Origin: Trichosporon coremiiforme
Taxonomy: Eukaryota > Basidiomycota > Tremellomycetes > Trichosporonales > Trichosporonaceae
DNA: 64,000 bases
Direction: 5' to 3'
NCBI GenBank assembly: GCA_039545355.1
Contig: BCJJ01000005.1
Span: 867,008 to 931,007, forward strand
Shown here piece by piece: positions 9,601 through 20,575 of the stretch. Each line of letters starts with the position of its first letter. Positions within the stretch are counted from its first letter, which is position 1. Position numbers and translations under genes: made by a program. The notes beneath the pieces are model-generated. The model searched no databases. It was not told the origin of the DNA and was given only the letters and a program-made list of their open reading frames with translations.

Positions 9601-11302
9601 GGCGATCAAGGTGCTGCTCGCCCGGCTCTGTCGGGAGAACACGCTAGGGCCGGTCGACCAGTCGGGGCACTTGGACGAGGCGCTGAAAACGTGGCGCTCT
9701 TGCTCAAGGAGGCGCGCAATGAGCGAGAAGGCAATGAGAGGGCAGGACGATGGCCCTGTGTGTGTTTTCGCAGAGTGAGGGAGCGATACGTCTGAGTCCA
9801 GCCGGTATTTCTGTTTGTGGTGAGTTTAGAGTGCGTGCCAGACATTTGTTTCTTTCTCGTTTCTCCGCGGAAGCAGGACAAAAGAACAGAGGCACTGGGT
9901 CACGGCGGAGAACGCCGCGTCTCGGACCTAGGCACTCGTTACAGATGGCAGCACGTATGCGGTAACTCTGCGCAGGCTCCTTATACCCCGGCATGGCCAG
10001 GCTGGCGCGCTCAAACAGACAAAGAGATGATGGATCTGGGTCGAACCGGCTTTGGGTGGATGTGGCAAGGGAAGGCACCTAGCTTTTCCTCGCCGTTACA
10101 GCTGTTCAGCTGTTCTGTGCTTGCTCCAGATCGCTGGCTCTCTGTTCCTGCGATCCTGCTGTTCCTGTCGCTCTTGTTGCTCCGGTCCGCGGCGCTCGTG
10201 ATTCCTGGAATTCCTTCAGCCTCAGCCAAGGGATCATCGCAGGGCCACCATCACTCTAGCACACCACCAGAGAGCAGCAAGAGGGAACAAAGGGTAATAT
10301 CGGCGTTGACAAAAGGAAAAAGAGCGTGCGCTTTGATCGCTCGTTTCAACTGTCTCCCTCTGTCCTCATTGTAATGCACCCGACTGAGCCCGAGCAGACG
10401 GCACAGTCTCGAGTCTCAGTGGTTCACCGTCCAGGTTGCGCAGGCGCTGGACGAGGTACCACCCGCACTCCCCGTTCGTCCCCATACCTCACACACAACC
10501 ACCACCTGCACCACCCGTACTCTCCGTACCACCCGTACCCGCAACGCCTGCAACGCCTGAGTCGTCTGGCGCCTGACGCCTGCGCCCGACAGCGCCAGCG
10601 ACCACCAAGACACACCAGGACAAGGCAAGGACTTCCGCCCAGCCCAGCCCAACAAATCTATCACCAACCACCGGCCCCTTGCTCGCTCTTGTTCTCAACC
10701 TTTGACCTTGTACCACTTACTCATATCACTTGCGTTGTACTACTCATCAGTCACAAGACACCTGACACCTAGACACACACAATACTACCACTATCACCGT
10801 CATCAACCAAGACCCAGCTCCGCGGCACGGTTCCCAGCGATCACCACGGCTCTTCCTCACGTCGCTGAAACGCAAGACATCGAACACAGAACACGAAACC
10901 GACCTACTACGCGGCGCAGCTTGATCTTGGATCTTTGCCGTCCCCTCTTCGCCCTCGTCATCTGACTCACCTTGCGACTCGCTCGACGCTCAAGGACGTA
11001 ACTTGCTGCTCGATTGTCTCACGCCAAGAGCTCGTGTCGTTCCAGTCTCCGACTCCGCCTTAACTTCCCCGCTGCGGACCCGCTCGCCTGCGCTCTTTCC
11101 CCGCCGTTCCACTTGCGGTATTGGCCGCTGCGCCCTCAGCGAGGAAGACAGGATATATCACTCGCAGCAGAGAGGGAAGCCAAGTCGCAAACTATCCGCC
11201 TGAGCGGCAAATTCACCACCACCACCCTCCCATCACACTACCCGCTACCCTAAATCTTGCCTTGCCCCGGACACCAGCAGCATCAAGATTTGACCCAGCA
11301 CG
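6649..11302. other. Long gene-free region upstream of the RGS gene
   Basis: About 4.65 kb with no convincing protein gene on either strand: frames are short, overlap each other and have no recognisable domain. The left end is the AdoMetDC promoter, with a (GT)n run at about 6714-6727. A poly-C run lies near 7099. A 36-bp imperfect tandem duplication is at 8302-8373. From about 10370 the plus strand becomes C/T/A-rich and purine-poor (for example CACCACCCGTACTCTCCGTA), which looks like a long 5' leader of the RGS gene with several upstream ATGs. A non-coding transcript or extended regulatory region is possible; the sequence alone does not show one. Confidence 0.5.
8302..8373. repeat. Two-copy 36-bp imperfect tandem repeat
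   Basis: The units 8302-8337 and 8338-8373 both begin GGCAGTGCGG and share most bases (about six differences). They lie in non-coding sequence. No function is apparent. Confidence 0.7.
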
Positions 11303-13243
11303 ATGTCTGGCCAAACATCAACCATGTCTTCACATCTGATGAAGACGACGAAGCGCGGAAGACCGTTCGTCAAGGCTAGTTGCTCGCGGCCCGGGGGCGG
11401 AACGTGCTGACGACGCAGGACACGCAGGATCTGTTCTCGACGCTGATCGTCTCGCTGAATCTGAGCACGCACCGGTCTTTCTTCAAGACGTATCCGAACT
11501 CGTTCACGACGTGAGTTTCACATCCCGTGAGTTGAACTGACAGGCAGGGACGAGGCATGCACGAACCTGGCGAGTCTGAAGTTCTCGCAGTCGAACCGGT
11601 CCGTCGACCCAAAGGACCCGACGCGGATCATCACGACGACGACGACAACGACGTTCACAATGACGCGCGAGATGGCGCGGGGAATAGGACAGCATTTCGT
11701 GGACGCACACCTGATCGAGTGCGCGACCGACCTGGGCTCGAGCAACTTCCGAGATCGGGGGATATACATGATCACGAGCAAGGGCTTGCACATCCTGGAA
11801 CGGTTCATCACGAAGAACGGCATTGCGTCTGATCATTTGCTGTCCGTGTTTTCTTCCCAGCCGATCTGCATGAAGCTCCTGCACCTCGAGCGCCGGCAGC
11901 AGGACGACGAGATTCTAGTGACGAAGAACATCTTCGAGGTCCTCTTCAAGCGTTTCGTCGGCAAGGCGCCTAACATTACGCGTCTATCCGATGAGGTCCT
12001 GTACGAACAGTACTTTTACCGATCGCACAACAAGGGTGCGCCGCCGCAGGACGCTCCCGACCGCACACTCGGCATCGTCGTGCGCGTGAAAGACCGCGAG
12101 TTCCAGTTCAACGCGATGATGGCGATCGACTGGCTGCTAGACTTCACGACCGTGATCGGGATCGAGGAGGCGAGCGAGGTACTCGCCCATTTCGTGCGGT
12201 ACGGCTTCATCCAGCTCGTGAACGACCGGACGCGGGCACGCGACCACTCTGTCGTCGTCACTGTCCGCGATGGAGGTGCCGGCGGTGGAGCAGGCGCCCT
12301 CATGGTCGAGGGAGAGTACAGGGCGAGTGAGAAGGCGACGTACTGCGTCACCAAGCTGGGACAGGAGGTCGCGCGATGGAACCAGCCCCCATCGGGTTCC
12401 AAGATGCCCTCGCAAGTCACCTTGTCTGCCGCCTCGTCGCCGGACCCCGGAGCGGCAGCGAGCAAGCCGCTCAACATGGCCGAGTTCCTCGCTGAGAAGC
12501 CCGTCGCGCCGCCAGAGCCGAAACAGATCAACATGTCCAAGGACTCGCACACGGCGCGTCTGAAGCAGATTCTGCAGGAGCCCGCCCTCCGCTCGCTCTT
12601 CAGGGAATACCTCCGGAGCAACTTCTGCGAGGAGAACCTCTCCTTCTGGCTCGACGTCGAGGACTTCAAGCGCCGCTTCAACAAGTCGTCTTCCGCCGCC
12701 GCAGCTGCCGCCAGCAGCCCTCAGCCCGGATCCCCGCAACCGGCGGCCGGACAACCACCACACGGCGCAATGGAGAAGCACGAGAACGACCTCATCCTCC
12801 TCACCTTCGTCATCTACAACACGTACCTGATCCCGGCGGCGCCGAGCGAGCTCAACCTCGACCACCAGATCCGCGCTGAGCTCATCAACTACATGAACGA
12901 GATCCTGCACAGCAACCCAGGCCAGACGCAGACGGGTGCGGACGGCCATTCAGTGCCGGCAAAACTGCACGCGAAGGAACTCCAGAATCTCGTTTATCTG
13001 TACGAGCGCATTCAGTACCACATCTTCAAGCTCATGGCCATGGACAGCGTGCCCAAGTTCATCAAGACGGAGCGGTTCCTCAACCTCGTTAAGAACCTGA
13101 ACCAGCTCGAGTTTGCCGAGTACGACGCCGCAGGAGGGAAAGAGGCAGACGACGATAAGAGCAGGACGTACCTCACCGTCTCTGGGGCGGCGAACCAGCA
13201 AGCCCAGCAGCAGCAGCAACAGCACAGCCTCCAGCACCCGTAG
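11303..13243 (+). CDS. Regulator of G-protein signalling, DEP + RGS (619 aa)
   Basis: Exons 11303-11374, 11419-11510 and 11548-13243 encode 619 residues. The N-terminus (LMKTTKRGRPFVKDTQDLF) and the start of the last exon form a DEP-like region; a second DEP segment (FQFNAMMAIDWLLDF) lies near 230-285. The RGS domain occupies about 385-585, with SLFREYLRSNFCEENLSFWL and the closing helices ending in FIKTERF. It is interrupted by an Ala/Ser/Pro-rich insertion, as in fungal Sst2/FlbA/Crg1 proteins. These proteins bind a G-protein coupled receptor tail through DEP and accelerate GTP hydrolysis by G-alpha, damping pheromone or nutrient signals. The first intron (11375-11418, 44 nt) must be GC-AG to keep the conserved reading. 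The tail is poly-Gln rich. A very long leader precedes the gene. Confidence 0.88.
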
Positions 13244-13458
13244 TCTCTGTCCCGCCCGCTCCCTGCCCCAGCTAGACGACTCGAGTCCCCGCCCGCACTC
13301 TGCACTCTGCATATAATCCGTATCATCATCGTAGACCATCACTGTCTTCCTACTCCTATCTCTATCTAGCCTCATCGTTGTTCATTCTACTATGCATTTT
13401 ACAATTGACCGATAAGACTTTGGCCATCGACGTCGACGCCGCGTCAGAAAGGAGTTCC

Positions 13459-15697
13459 CTAAACACCCTCCACGCCAACATTGACATCGACATTATCCGG
13501 CCTGACATATTCGCCGAGCATGATCTCGCTGTCGTTGCTCACATTGTACAGCATCTGCGCGTGCACTTCCGCGAGCCGCATCGCCTTCTGCATTTTCTGT
13601 GTCGCCTCGACCAGAAACTGCAACTTTTCTCTGAGCAGCTCGGCGCGCTGGCGATCGGCCTGGGTTCCAGAGGCTTCGACGCGCCGGGCCAGGTGGTGGA
13701 AGCTCCGCCCGCAGACGTACCACATGACGGGGGCTGTCATGTCGTATCCGGCCAGATCTGTGTCCCCCGCGTTGAGGGCGGTCTCGACGGCGGCACAGAG
13801 ACGCAGGCCCGCGTCGATCGCCTTGTCCCTTGCCTCGAGCTCTTCGGGGGAGGACGGCGCGTCAATCTCCTCCTTTAGGTAGAGCATCATCTCGGCCGCG
13901 TGGCACTGCATCCACACGTCGTTCCAGCCTGCGTCCCTCAGTGCGTCCTCGCGACTGGCGGGCTCGAAGGGACGCAGCGTCACCATGTGCCTTTTCACTA
14001 GACGCAGGAGGCGAGAAGTAGCCTCCGCGTTCGCAAGCGAGGGTGCGCGGTCCAGCAGCCGCGAGGCCTCGTAGGCGAGCGTGACGCCCTTGATCGTCGC
14101 CGTGAGGAGGGAGTCGGGCCCACCCACGGCCCGGCCGGCGAGGAAATCGTTCAAAGTCGTGTGCTCGCAGAGTGCCTCGTCGGTCTCGGCGTCGTCGTGC
14201 GGGAACGGCGTTGAGATTTCGCGCTCGTCCAGCACCGCGGGCCAGGACCAGCCCAGCGCACTGGAGCGGTCGATCAGGTACGCGCTCCAGAAGAGGCGGG
14301 TGCGTTCTGCGAGTTCGGCGCGGTCGGCGGCGGGAGGCACAATCTGGCCCTTTCCGCGAATCATACGGAGACGCTCTTCGCGACGTACGCGCGCTGCGCG
14401 GTCCGCCGGGCGCTGCTCCGGCGCGACGTACAACTCGCCCACGCCGCCCAGCTTGCCCATTCCCGTTGACCAGATCAGGCCGGCCGCGAGCGAGTTTTCG
14501 TTCCACCCGTCCACGAACCGGCCCTGCGACGTGAGCGCGATGCAGCGCAGCGACGCCGCGGCGACAAGGTCCACGATCCGCGGGTCCATGTTCGCCAGCC
14601 CTGCGGCGGAAAGCACGCGCGACAGCTGCACCAGCGCCTCTGTGACCGTGCCGATCGTCTGCGGATTGTGCAGCGTCTCGCTCGGCGACATCCACATGAT
14701 GTTCGGCACTAGCGCGGCGATGAGACTGTTGTGCGGGTGCTGCAGTGCCGGGCCGGAGCCGCGCGCGAACAGCATTTGCGGAGACACGACCGTAGACACG
14801 AGCCTATACGGCGACGACTGCGAGTAGATCTGGAGCCTGGGGTTAGCTAGGAGAGGTTAAGAAAGCTCACAGATGCTGTAGGATCTTCTGCCCGATACTC
14901 TTGTCCTTGTCGTTGATGTGCTTGACGAGCGCGTTCGCGATATCCTGCCCGCCCATGCCTTCCCACGGGTATCGCCCCGTGTCGGCCGCCGCAGCGTCGG
15001 CGAGGGTCATGAGGTCGGGCTCTGTGCGCTTCATAGGAACGTCGGCGAGGGTGAGTCCGTCTCCCAGCCCAAGGCTAAAGAGATCGACGCCGCTGCTGGG
15101 CGCGTCATAGTTGGCCATCGGCGTCGACTCGGACGTGCCCGTTGCTGGCCGCGATCCAGCCTGTGTACTCGCGGCACCCGAGTCGCGCTCGCTGAGCCGC
15201 TTCTCAAGCTCCATTAACCTGTCTTCGAGGATCCGCACGCGCGACCTCTGCTTCTTCTGCGAGTACACGCACTCGCGCCCGGTGCGGCGGCAGGACGCGC
15301 ACTGCGGCAGCTCGGCGGTGCACTTGAGTTTGCGTCTCTTGCAGAACTCGCAAGCACCTCCGCGCGCCAGCATGTTCGCACGCGAGGTTGCGCGCCTCTT
15401 CGGCGGCGGCTCGTCGGGACTCCCAGTCGCGCCTTGGGCTACACCGTTACCGCCGTTGGCGCTCGCGGACCCGGGGTCGGCGGGGTCAGACGCCGGCCCG
15501 GCCAGCGCCGTCGCCGCCGCTGACGCTGACGCTGTGGCTGACGCCTCGCCCTCCGCCTCGCTCAGCGCTGGATCAATGGACAGCTCGAGGGGATACTCCT
15601 CCTGCGTCGTGTGGAAGAGCGTGTTGAGCGCGGCACTCGTGTCCTGCTCCTGATAAAGCTCCTGGTCTGCCATGACGACGACTGTTGCCGGCGGCAA
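13459..15697 (-). CDS. Zn2Cys6 fungal transcription factor (about 734 aa)
   Basis: Two exons, 15697-14871 and 14836-13459, flank a 34-nt GTGAGC..CAG intron. A binuclear zinc cluster sits at residues 116-143 with spacing CX2CX6CX6CX2CX6C (CEFCKRRKLKC then CASCRRTGREC). It is followed by a basic linker and a coiled coil (RVRILEDRLMELEKRLSERD), giving a DNA-binding and dimerisation unit. The second exon is a helical fungal-specific middle homology region, with motifs such as RTRLFWSAYLIDRSSALGW. Translation may start at the first ATG (15697) or at Met9 (15673). The target pathway cannot be read from sequence, and the neighbours give no cluster hint. The gene converges with the RGS gene, with 215 bp between stops. 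Confidence 0.88.
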
Positions 15698-16931
15698 GGG
15701 AAATGCTTATCGGTGGGGTTGTGTTGATGTCCGCGTATGTGTTGGTTGGATGTGACCGAGGGGCCGACAGGGTGCGGGGTTGCGGCAGGGGTTCGGCGTG
15801 ACGGCGTCCACTGGGAGTGGGTGCGGAGGTGTAAACAGTGGATGACGGGACTGGAGTATGGGTGTGAACTCCGTAGATGGGCGAGGAAGACATGGGCATG
15901 GGGCTAAATCTCCACCCGCCATCTGGTCAGCCGAGCTGGCTGGCTGGTCTGTGCGCGTGGCGTGCGTCTGCTGAGCGTAGCGTGTTTCGGAAGCAAAATG
16001 CAGTCGACTCACCTTGGTTCAGCTGCACGTGACTTGGAGGGTCAAGGTCCAGCCCGTGTGCGGGGCCCATGGCGCACGGGGCGGATCTCGGGTGGCAAAG
16101 GGGAGGGAGGGAGGCGTTGCTATGTCTCCAGGCATGAGGCTTGTCGTTGCGGTGCAGCGGTGCGTTGCCGTAGTGGCCAACATTCAGATCTGTCTCTGTC
16201 GACTGTTGCATCTGCGTGCCGTGACATACCCGTCCGCCCTTCTCTCGCGGCAATCGCTCATATCCGTACGTACTAAGACCTGATTGCAGATTTCAGTCGA
16301 GCAGATGACCAAGCCGTCAAGATGGAGCAGTGGGTCCGCCCTCCATCGACGGGATAACGGAGCGTGATGCTTGCCTCGCTTTCGTGCGTGCCGCTTAAAC
16401 CAAGCATATCAGTGAGCCTCCGTGCAGTGAGAGGTCCATGCATTCCGCACTGTGCGCATTGTGAGAAGTGTCTCGACCTAGTCTGGCTCGGCCGTATCGC
16501 GTCGGTCGGTCGCACGGGGGGGGTGGGGGGGGGGGCGGGCGGGTAGAGTACGCAGCGAGAGGTCATGTGCACCCTCGCCTCGTCCCTTCCTCGTGCCGAT
16601 CTGAATACGGGCGCATGACTGACTCAGCCCAAAGGAGCAAAGGACCCCGCTGGGCCTCCACACGAGCTAACCTCGACCAAGCGCAGCAGGCGTAACATGC
16701 GCCGCGGCATGCGGCCATCGTGGCGGCGGCACCATGATGCAACAACAAGGCTAATACCAAATCCACCGCTGCGCTGACACACGGCCACACCAACTAGCAC
16801 TACTCGCTTACTTGCGTTCCTCGACGGCCGTCTCCTAACCCATAGCCCTGTAGCGTCTAGATATAACAACTTCCTTCTCCCGTCGAGTCCTCATCGCCAG
16901 CAATGATCATCTCACCACTACGACTGTCATA
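15698..16931. other. Intergenic region between two divergent genes
   Basis: About 1.2 kb without a supportable gene. It contains both promoters and a striking G-run block at 16516-16543. The right end is a C/T-rich leader of the membrane protein gene. Confidence 0.55.
16516..16543 (+). repeat. G-run block, G-quadruplex candidate
   Basis: Four runs of three or more G (8, 11, 3 and 3 bases) are separated by single T or C bases. This satisfies the usual intramolecular quadruplex pattern. It lies about 390 bp upstream of the gene at 16932. Run lengths may carry sequencing error. Confidence 0.6.
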
Positions 16932-17920
16932 ATGTTCCTCCGGTTCGCCACCGCACCCGCACCCTCTCCACAGCCCAGGGACCGGATATCCCCTGCTAGC
17001 CCTGCTCTACTCTCACTTCCCGATCATGCCCTCCGAATACGCCGCCCTCCCGAACCCTCAGAAACAACGCAAGCCGAGAGCACCGCGACCCTCCCAACTA
17101 CCACGGTCCTGTCTTTAGGGCTCGGCTTCATCGGCGCCGCCCTCGTCGCGATCGTGCTCATGCTCTTCCTCCGATACTTCCTCGTAACCGGTGTTTACCC
17201 AGACCGCGACGGACCGCCACCGGTCAGAGAGGGGGGATTCTGGGCCCGCTTCGCTGGATGGTGGGACACCTTCCTTACCGGGTATGGCAGCTCTTATTGG
17301 GAGCCGCGGTACGTCGTGCGCCGGAGACCGAGACGCCCGGAGATGTGGGAAGTCCTCCTTGACGAGAAGGCGGCGGGGAGGGGGCGCGATAGTCGTATGA
17401 GCGGAGCGACTACGACGACTGAGGGAGAGGAGGTCAAGGAAAAGACGAGCGACGACGAGAGGGGAGACGTGGGGATGTCGGGTGGGTCAAGAGACGTAGT
17501 GAATGTCGCCCGTGGGCCCGGCGTCCGTCTCGTCTGCGTGTCCGAGGAAGAAGAGGAGCTCGGCGAGCTGACCCAGGTGAGCTTTCTCCTTTCTGTTCCA
17601 GCTGACAGCAGCCATTGGCGCTCAGTCCGACGGGCCCCCCGCCAAAACGCGGCGCCGCGCAGAGTACTAGCGACGGGCCCATCGCTATCAGCGTGCTGCT
17701 CCTGATGCCGGCCGAGAGCGCGGATCCCGACGACATTCCCCCACTAGCCCTCGGTACGGCGTACCTCGCCCCCGAGAGCCCTCTGCCTGATCTCGGACAT
17801 GTGCGGTCGAGGACTCTGGGAGAGGAGGAGGAGGACAAGGACGAGTTCATGCTGGACATCGTGCATACGCAGCCGCGATACCCGCCGACGTTCGCCGACC
17901 TCGCAATGGTGCGCTTCTAG
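16932..17920 (+). CDS. Single-pass membrane protein, unknown function (about 317 aa)
   Basis: Exon 1 (16932-17576) encodes a Pro-rich N-terminus, then one strong transmembrane segment at about residues 56-82 (LSLGLGFIGAALVAIVLMLF), a Trp-rich juxtamembrane stretch (FWARFAGWWDTF) and a charged acidic tail. A very short intron (17577-17608 or 17577-17611) restores the frame of exon 2, which ends at TAG 17918-17920 with a conserved-looking polar tail (RYPPTFADLAMVRF). The acceptor is a CAGCAG pair, so one Gln may be optionally included. The 35-nt choice matches other introns here and leaves more room after the CTGAC branch site. I do not recognise the family. A type I or III plasma-membrane or vacuolar protein is possible. 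Confidence 0.7.
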
Positions 17921-18264
17921 TGGCTACGCGAGGTGGAGCCGAGCGTGGTTATGTCTCCACCGGTCAGGAGGAAGGAAGGGAGTGGGAAGAAGGATTAAGG
18001 AAGGTTGATCAGAAGAAGGGAAGAACAGAAGGAAGAGAGCAGAGGGGAGGAGGGTCTCGGGAATCTGCAGCCTGAATGCCGATACCCAGTGCCGCGGCGC
18101 TCGTATCCGTCGCTCCGAGGAGGAATCACTGTAATCGCCTGCGAAATTGCCTATAATCAAGTTTCCAATCAGTTCCTAGTTGTTGTGTGTCTGTTGATCC
18201 CGATCTATTAATGCGTACATAGTCCCAAGCCGAAAGAAATGTAACTCCATCCTACCCCGCCCGT
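17921..18264. other. Convergent 3' region
   Basis: These 344 bp between two convergent stop codons are A/G-rich at first, then AT-rich. No gene is seen. Confidence 0.55.
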
Positions 18265-20293
18265 CTACGCGTTCATGGCCGCCTCCTCGTCGTCGACCTT
18301 GGTCCTCTTCGCCTCACTCTCGGGGGCATCCTCGCTCTTCCTCTTTTCGCCACCTTCCTCCTTGGGCGCCTTGACGCTCTTAGCCCTAGCTCCAGGACCC
18401 CAGTTCGGCAGCGGGTTGACCTGGTAATAGACAGCCTTGGAGTCCTTGTCCTTCTCAAACTTCTTGGCGTCGGGGTGCGGCGTGAAGTCGACCGTGTGGC
18501 TCATAGGCTTAGCGAGGAGCTTGTGCGTGGGGGACATGTCGGAGATCTTGTCGAGCCTTACAGGATGCTCCTTGACGTGTTCCCTGATGATGTCGTAGAC
18601 GAAAGAACGGGGAGCGTCCGTCTTCACGCTCCCACTGAGCGCGTGCGAACGACTGACTTTGTAGCCAGCGTTAAGGAGGGCGCTGATGTAATTCTTCGTC
18701 GGCATGGCACTGCTGTGCGCAAAGCCATGCACCTTGTTGGCCGAGAAGTAGAAGGGCGCGTCCAATTCCTCCCCAGCAAGCGTGAGCATGCCGTGCATGC
18801 GCGGGTAGGTGCCGTAGTGCTCTTTGTCCTGCTCAATCTCACCGAGCAGGCGGGAAATGAACTCGCCGTCCTGGATCGGACCGAGCCACATCGGCCCACC
18901 GAGGGCTTGCGTGCTGCCGCACTCATCGCATTTTCCAGCGGCAGTCGGACCCGTCGCGACACGGTATTGCGTCGTCGCGTTGCCCTTCTTGGACTCCTTC
19001 TGGATCTCCCTGCCGAAGGGCTGCAGCACGGGCGTCTGGCAGAAGCCGCATGCGTACACGACGCCAGTCTGCGACGCCAACCTCTTCACCTCAGCCGGCC
19101 TAGTGTCGACACGGATAAAGAGGCGCACGTAGAAGTCGATGCTGAGCGAAATCAGGGGATGGATGTACTTGCCATACCTGGCGGCGGCCTGCGCGATACT
19201 GTTCAGAACCAGACGGAGGGCGACCTCATGGCTGTACTCGGCATTCACGACTGTGCCGCCATAGTTGGAGAAGCACTTCTCGGGATAGTTTGACCCGGCG
19301 AGAACAGCAAGGTCAGTGCATGTCACGGCGAGCAGGCCGCCGTCGCCGAGCGCATTGATCGCGGCATCGATGAAGGGCGCAGCGGTTCCGTACGGGTCCA
19401 AGTCGACGACTTCGACACGGTCCCGCAGCCCGCGGCGCGAGTACATCAAAGCGCACGCGTCGCCCTCGTTCACCTTCACGTGCCCGGTACAGCCCTCCCG
19501 ACGGCCGAGGTCGGGCGCGTTCTCGGCCATCTCCTCATCCGTAGCCCCGGCAGCCGGAGCGGCCACAGAGGGAGCAGGCTGGGAGGGCTCGCCGACACCA
19601 TTGAGCGCGACGTTTCGTCGCATAGCGTCGCACGCCGACGGGGAGATGTCGTTCGCGAGCACGGTGCGCACGTCGGGAATTTCCTTCGCGTAGCGGATCG
19701 AGCGGAGACCGGTGGCGGAGAGCGCCTCGAGGATCGTGATCTTGGGTGCGCGGAACTTCCTCTGAACACCCGGTCAGCAACTCACCCAGTACCCTTCATC
19801 CTGGCGAACTCACCTCGGTCGACGGGCCAGCCTCGCCCTCTCCGTTCTCCTTCTTATCCTCTGCAATGGCATCGGAGCCCTCGGTAGCGACGGGCTCGGT
19901 TCCCTTGCCCGCCTCGGCCTTGCCCTTCTTCGCGGCGTTCTTCTTCGCCTCCCTCTCCAGCTTCTGCCTCCACCGTCCCTCGAGTTCCTCCTTCCTCAGA
20001 TTATTCCAGGCGCGGATCGTGGCCACAGAGAGATCACGGTTGTACTCCTGGACTGGGTTCAGGAACGCCGTGTTCTCCTTCGGGACGAGGATCGTCGTCG
20101 TGCGCTCCGTGTGCGGGCGGTGTGTGTCGGGGATCCCGCCGGGGAGGGGGAGCGTGTAGGGGATATTGTTGTCGGACATGGTGTGCGTGAGTCGGGAGCG
20201 GCGGACGAGACAAGCGAGTGTAGTCGAGGATAAATGTCCAGCACGCGAGAACATGCACACTTGTGGAGATGTCCTTGACCTGGTGCGAAACAA
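18265..20293 (-). CDS. TRM1: tRNA (guanine26-N2)-dimethyltransferase Trm1, two possible starts
   Basis: Exon 1 ends at 19814, a 52-nt intron covers 19813-19762 and exon 2 is 19761-18265. From Met at 20179 ([15 protein letters not shown]) the product is 620 aa; an in-frame ATG at 20293 adds 38 residues. Trm1 makes N2,N2-dimethylguanosine at position 26 of tRNAs. Visible features are [16 protein letters not shown] (N-terminal motif), [20 protein letters not shown] and [18 protein letters not shown] (SAM-binding Rossmann fold), [18 protein letters not shown] (catalytic DPYG) and a zinc-binding Cys set (CGFCQTP with CDECGS). The tail is Lys/Glu-rich and may be nuclear. The 38-residue extension has seven Arg and no Asp or Glu, as expected for a mitochondrial presequence. 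Yeast TRM1 is known to use two starts for mitochondrial and nuclear forms. Confidence 0.93.
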
Positions 20294-20575
20294 TGTTGTG
20301 CCCTTGGACTCTGAGTTCGACGTTGAGTGAACGCCTCGTTAGAAATTTTGGTCCCGCAGAGATATGGGCGTGCCTGGAACCACGCCTACGCTTGGACAAG
20401 TGCGTACGAGGGACTACCCTTGTAGTGCTCACACCTCCCGCTACAATACACTGCACTGCAAAGTCCCAATGGATAAGATCTATGTTGCATGTCTATGAAG
20501 CATCACAAGTCGTGTGGCAAGTCTATACGCGAGTCTATAACAAGATTAAACTAAGTGGAGGTTCTAATGGCACGC
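20294..20575. other. Region between Trm1 leader and New1-like stop
   Basis: About 280 bp, moderately AT-rich, holding the Trm1 promoter and the 3' UTR of the downstream minus-strand gene. No gene is seen. Confidence 0.5.

Noticed and set aside
10326..10772. 148-codon plus-strand frame upstream of the RGS gene
   Set aside because: Pro/Thr/His/Arg-rich product of a C/A-rich leader-type sequence; better explained as 5' leader or a possible upstream ORF than as a gene.
11660..13243. RGS protein starting at ATG 11660
   Set aside because: Upstream in-frame exons encode conserved residues (RGRPFVKDTQDLF and following), so the start at 11303 is preferred.
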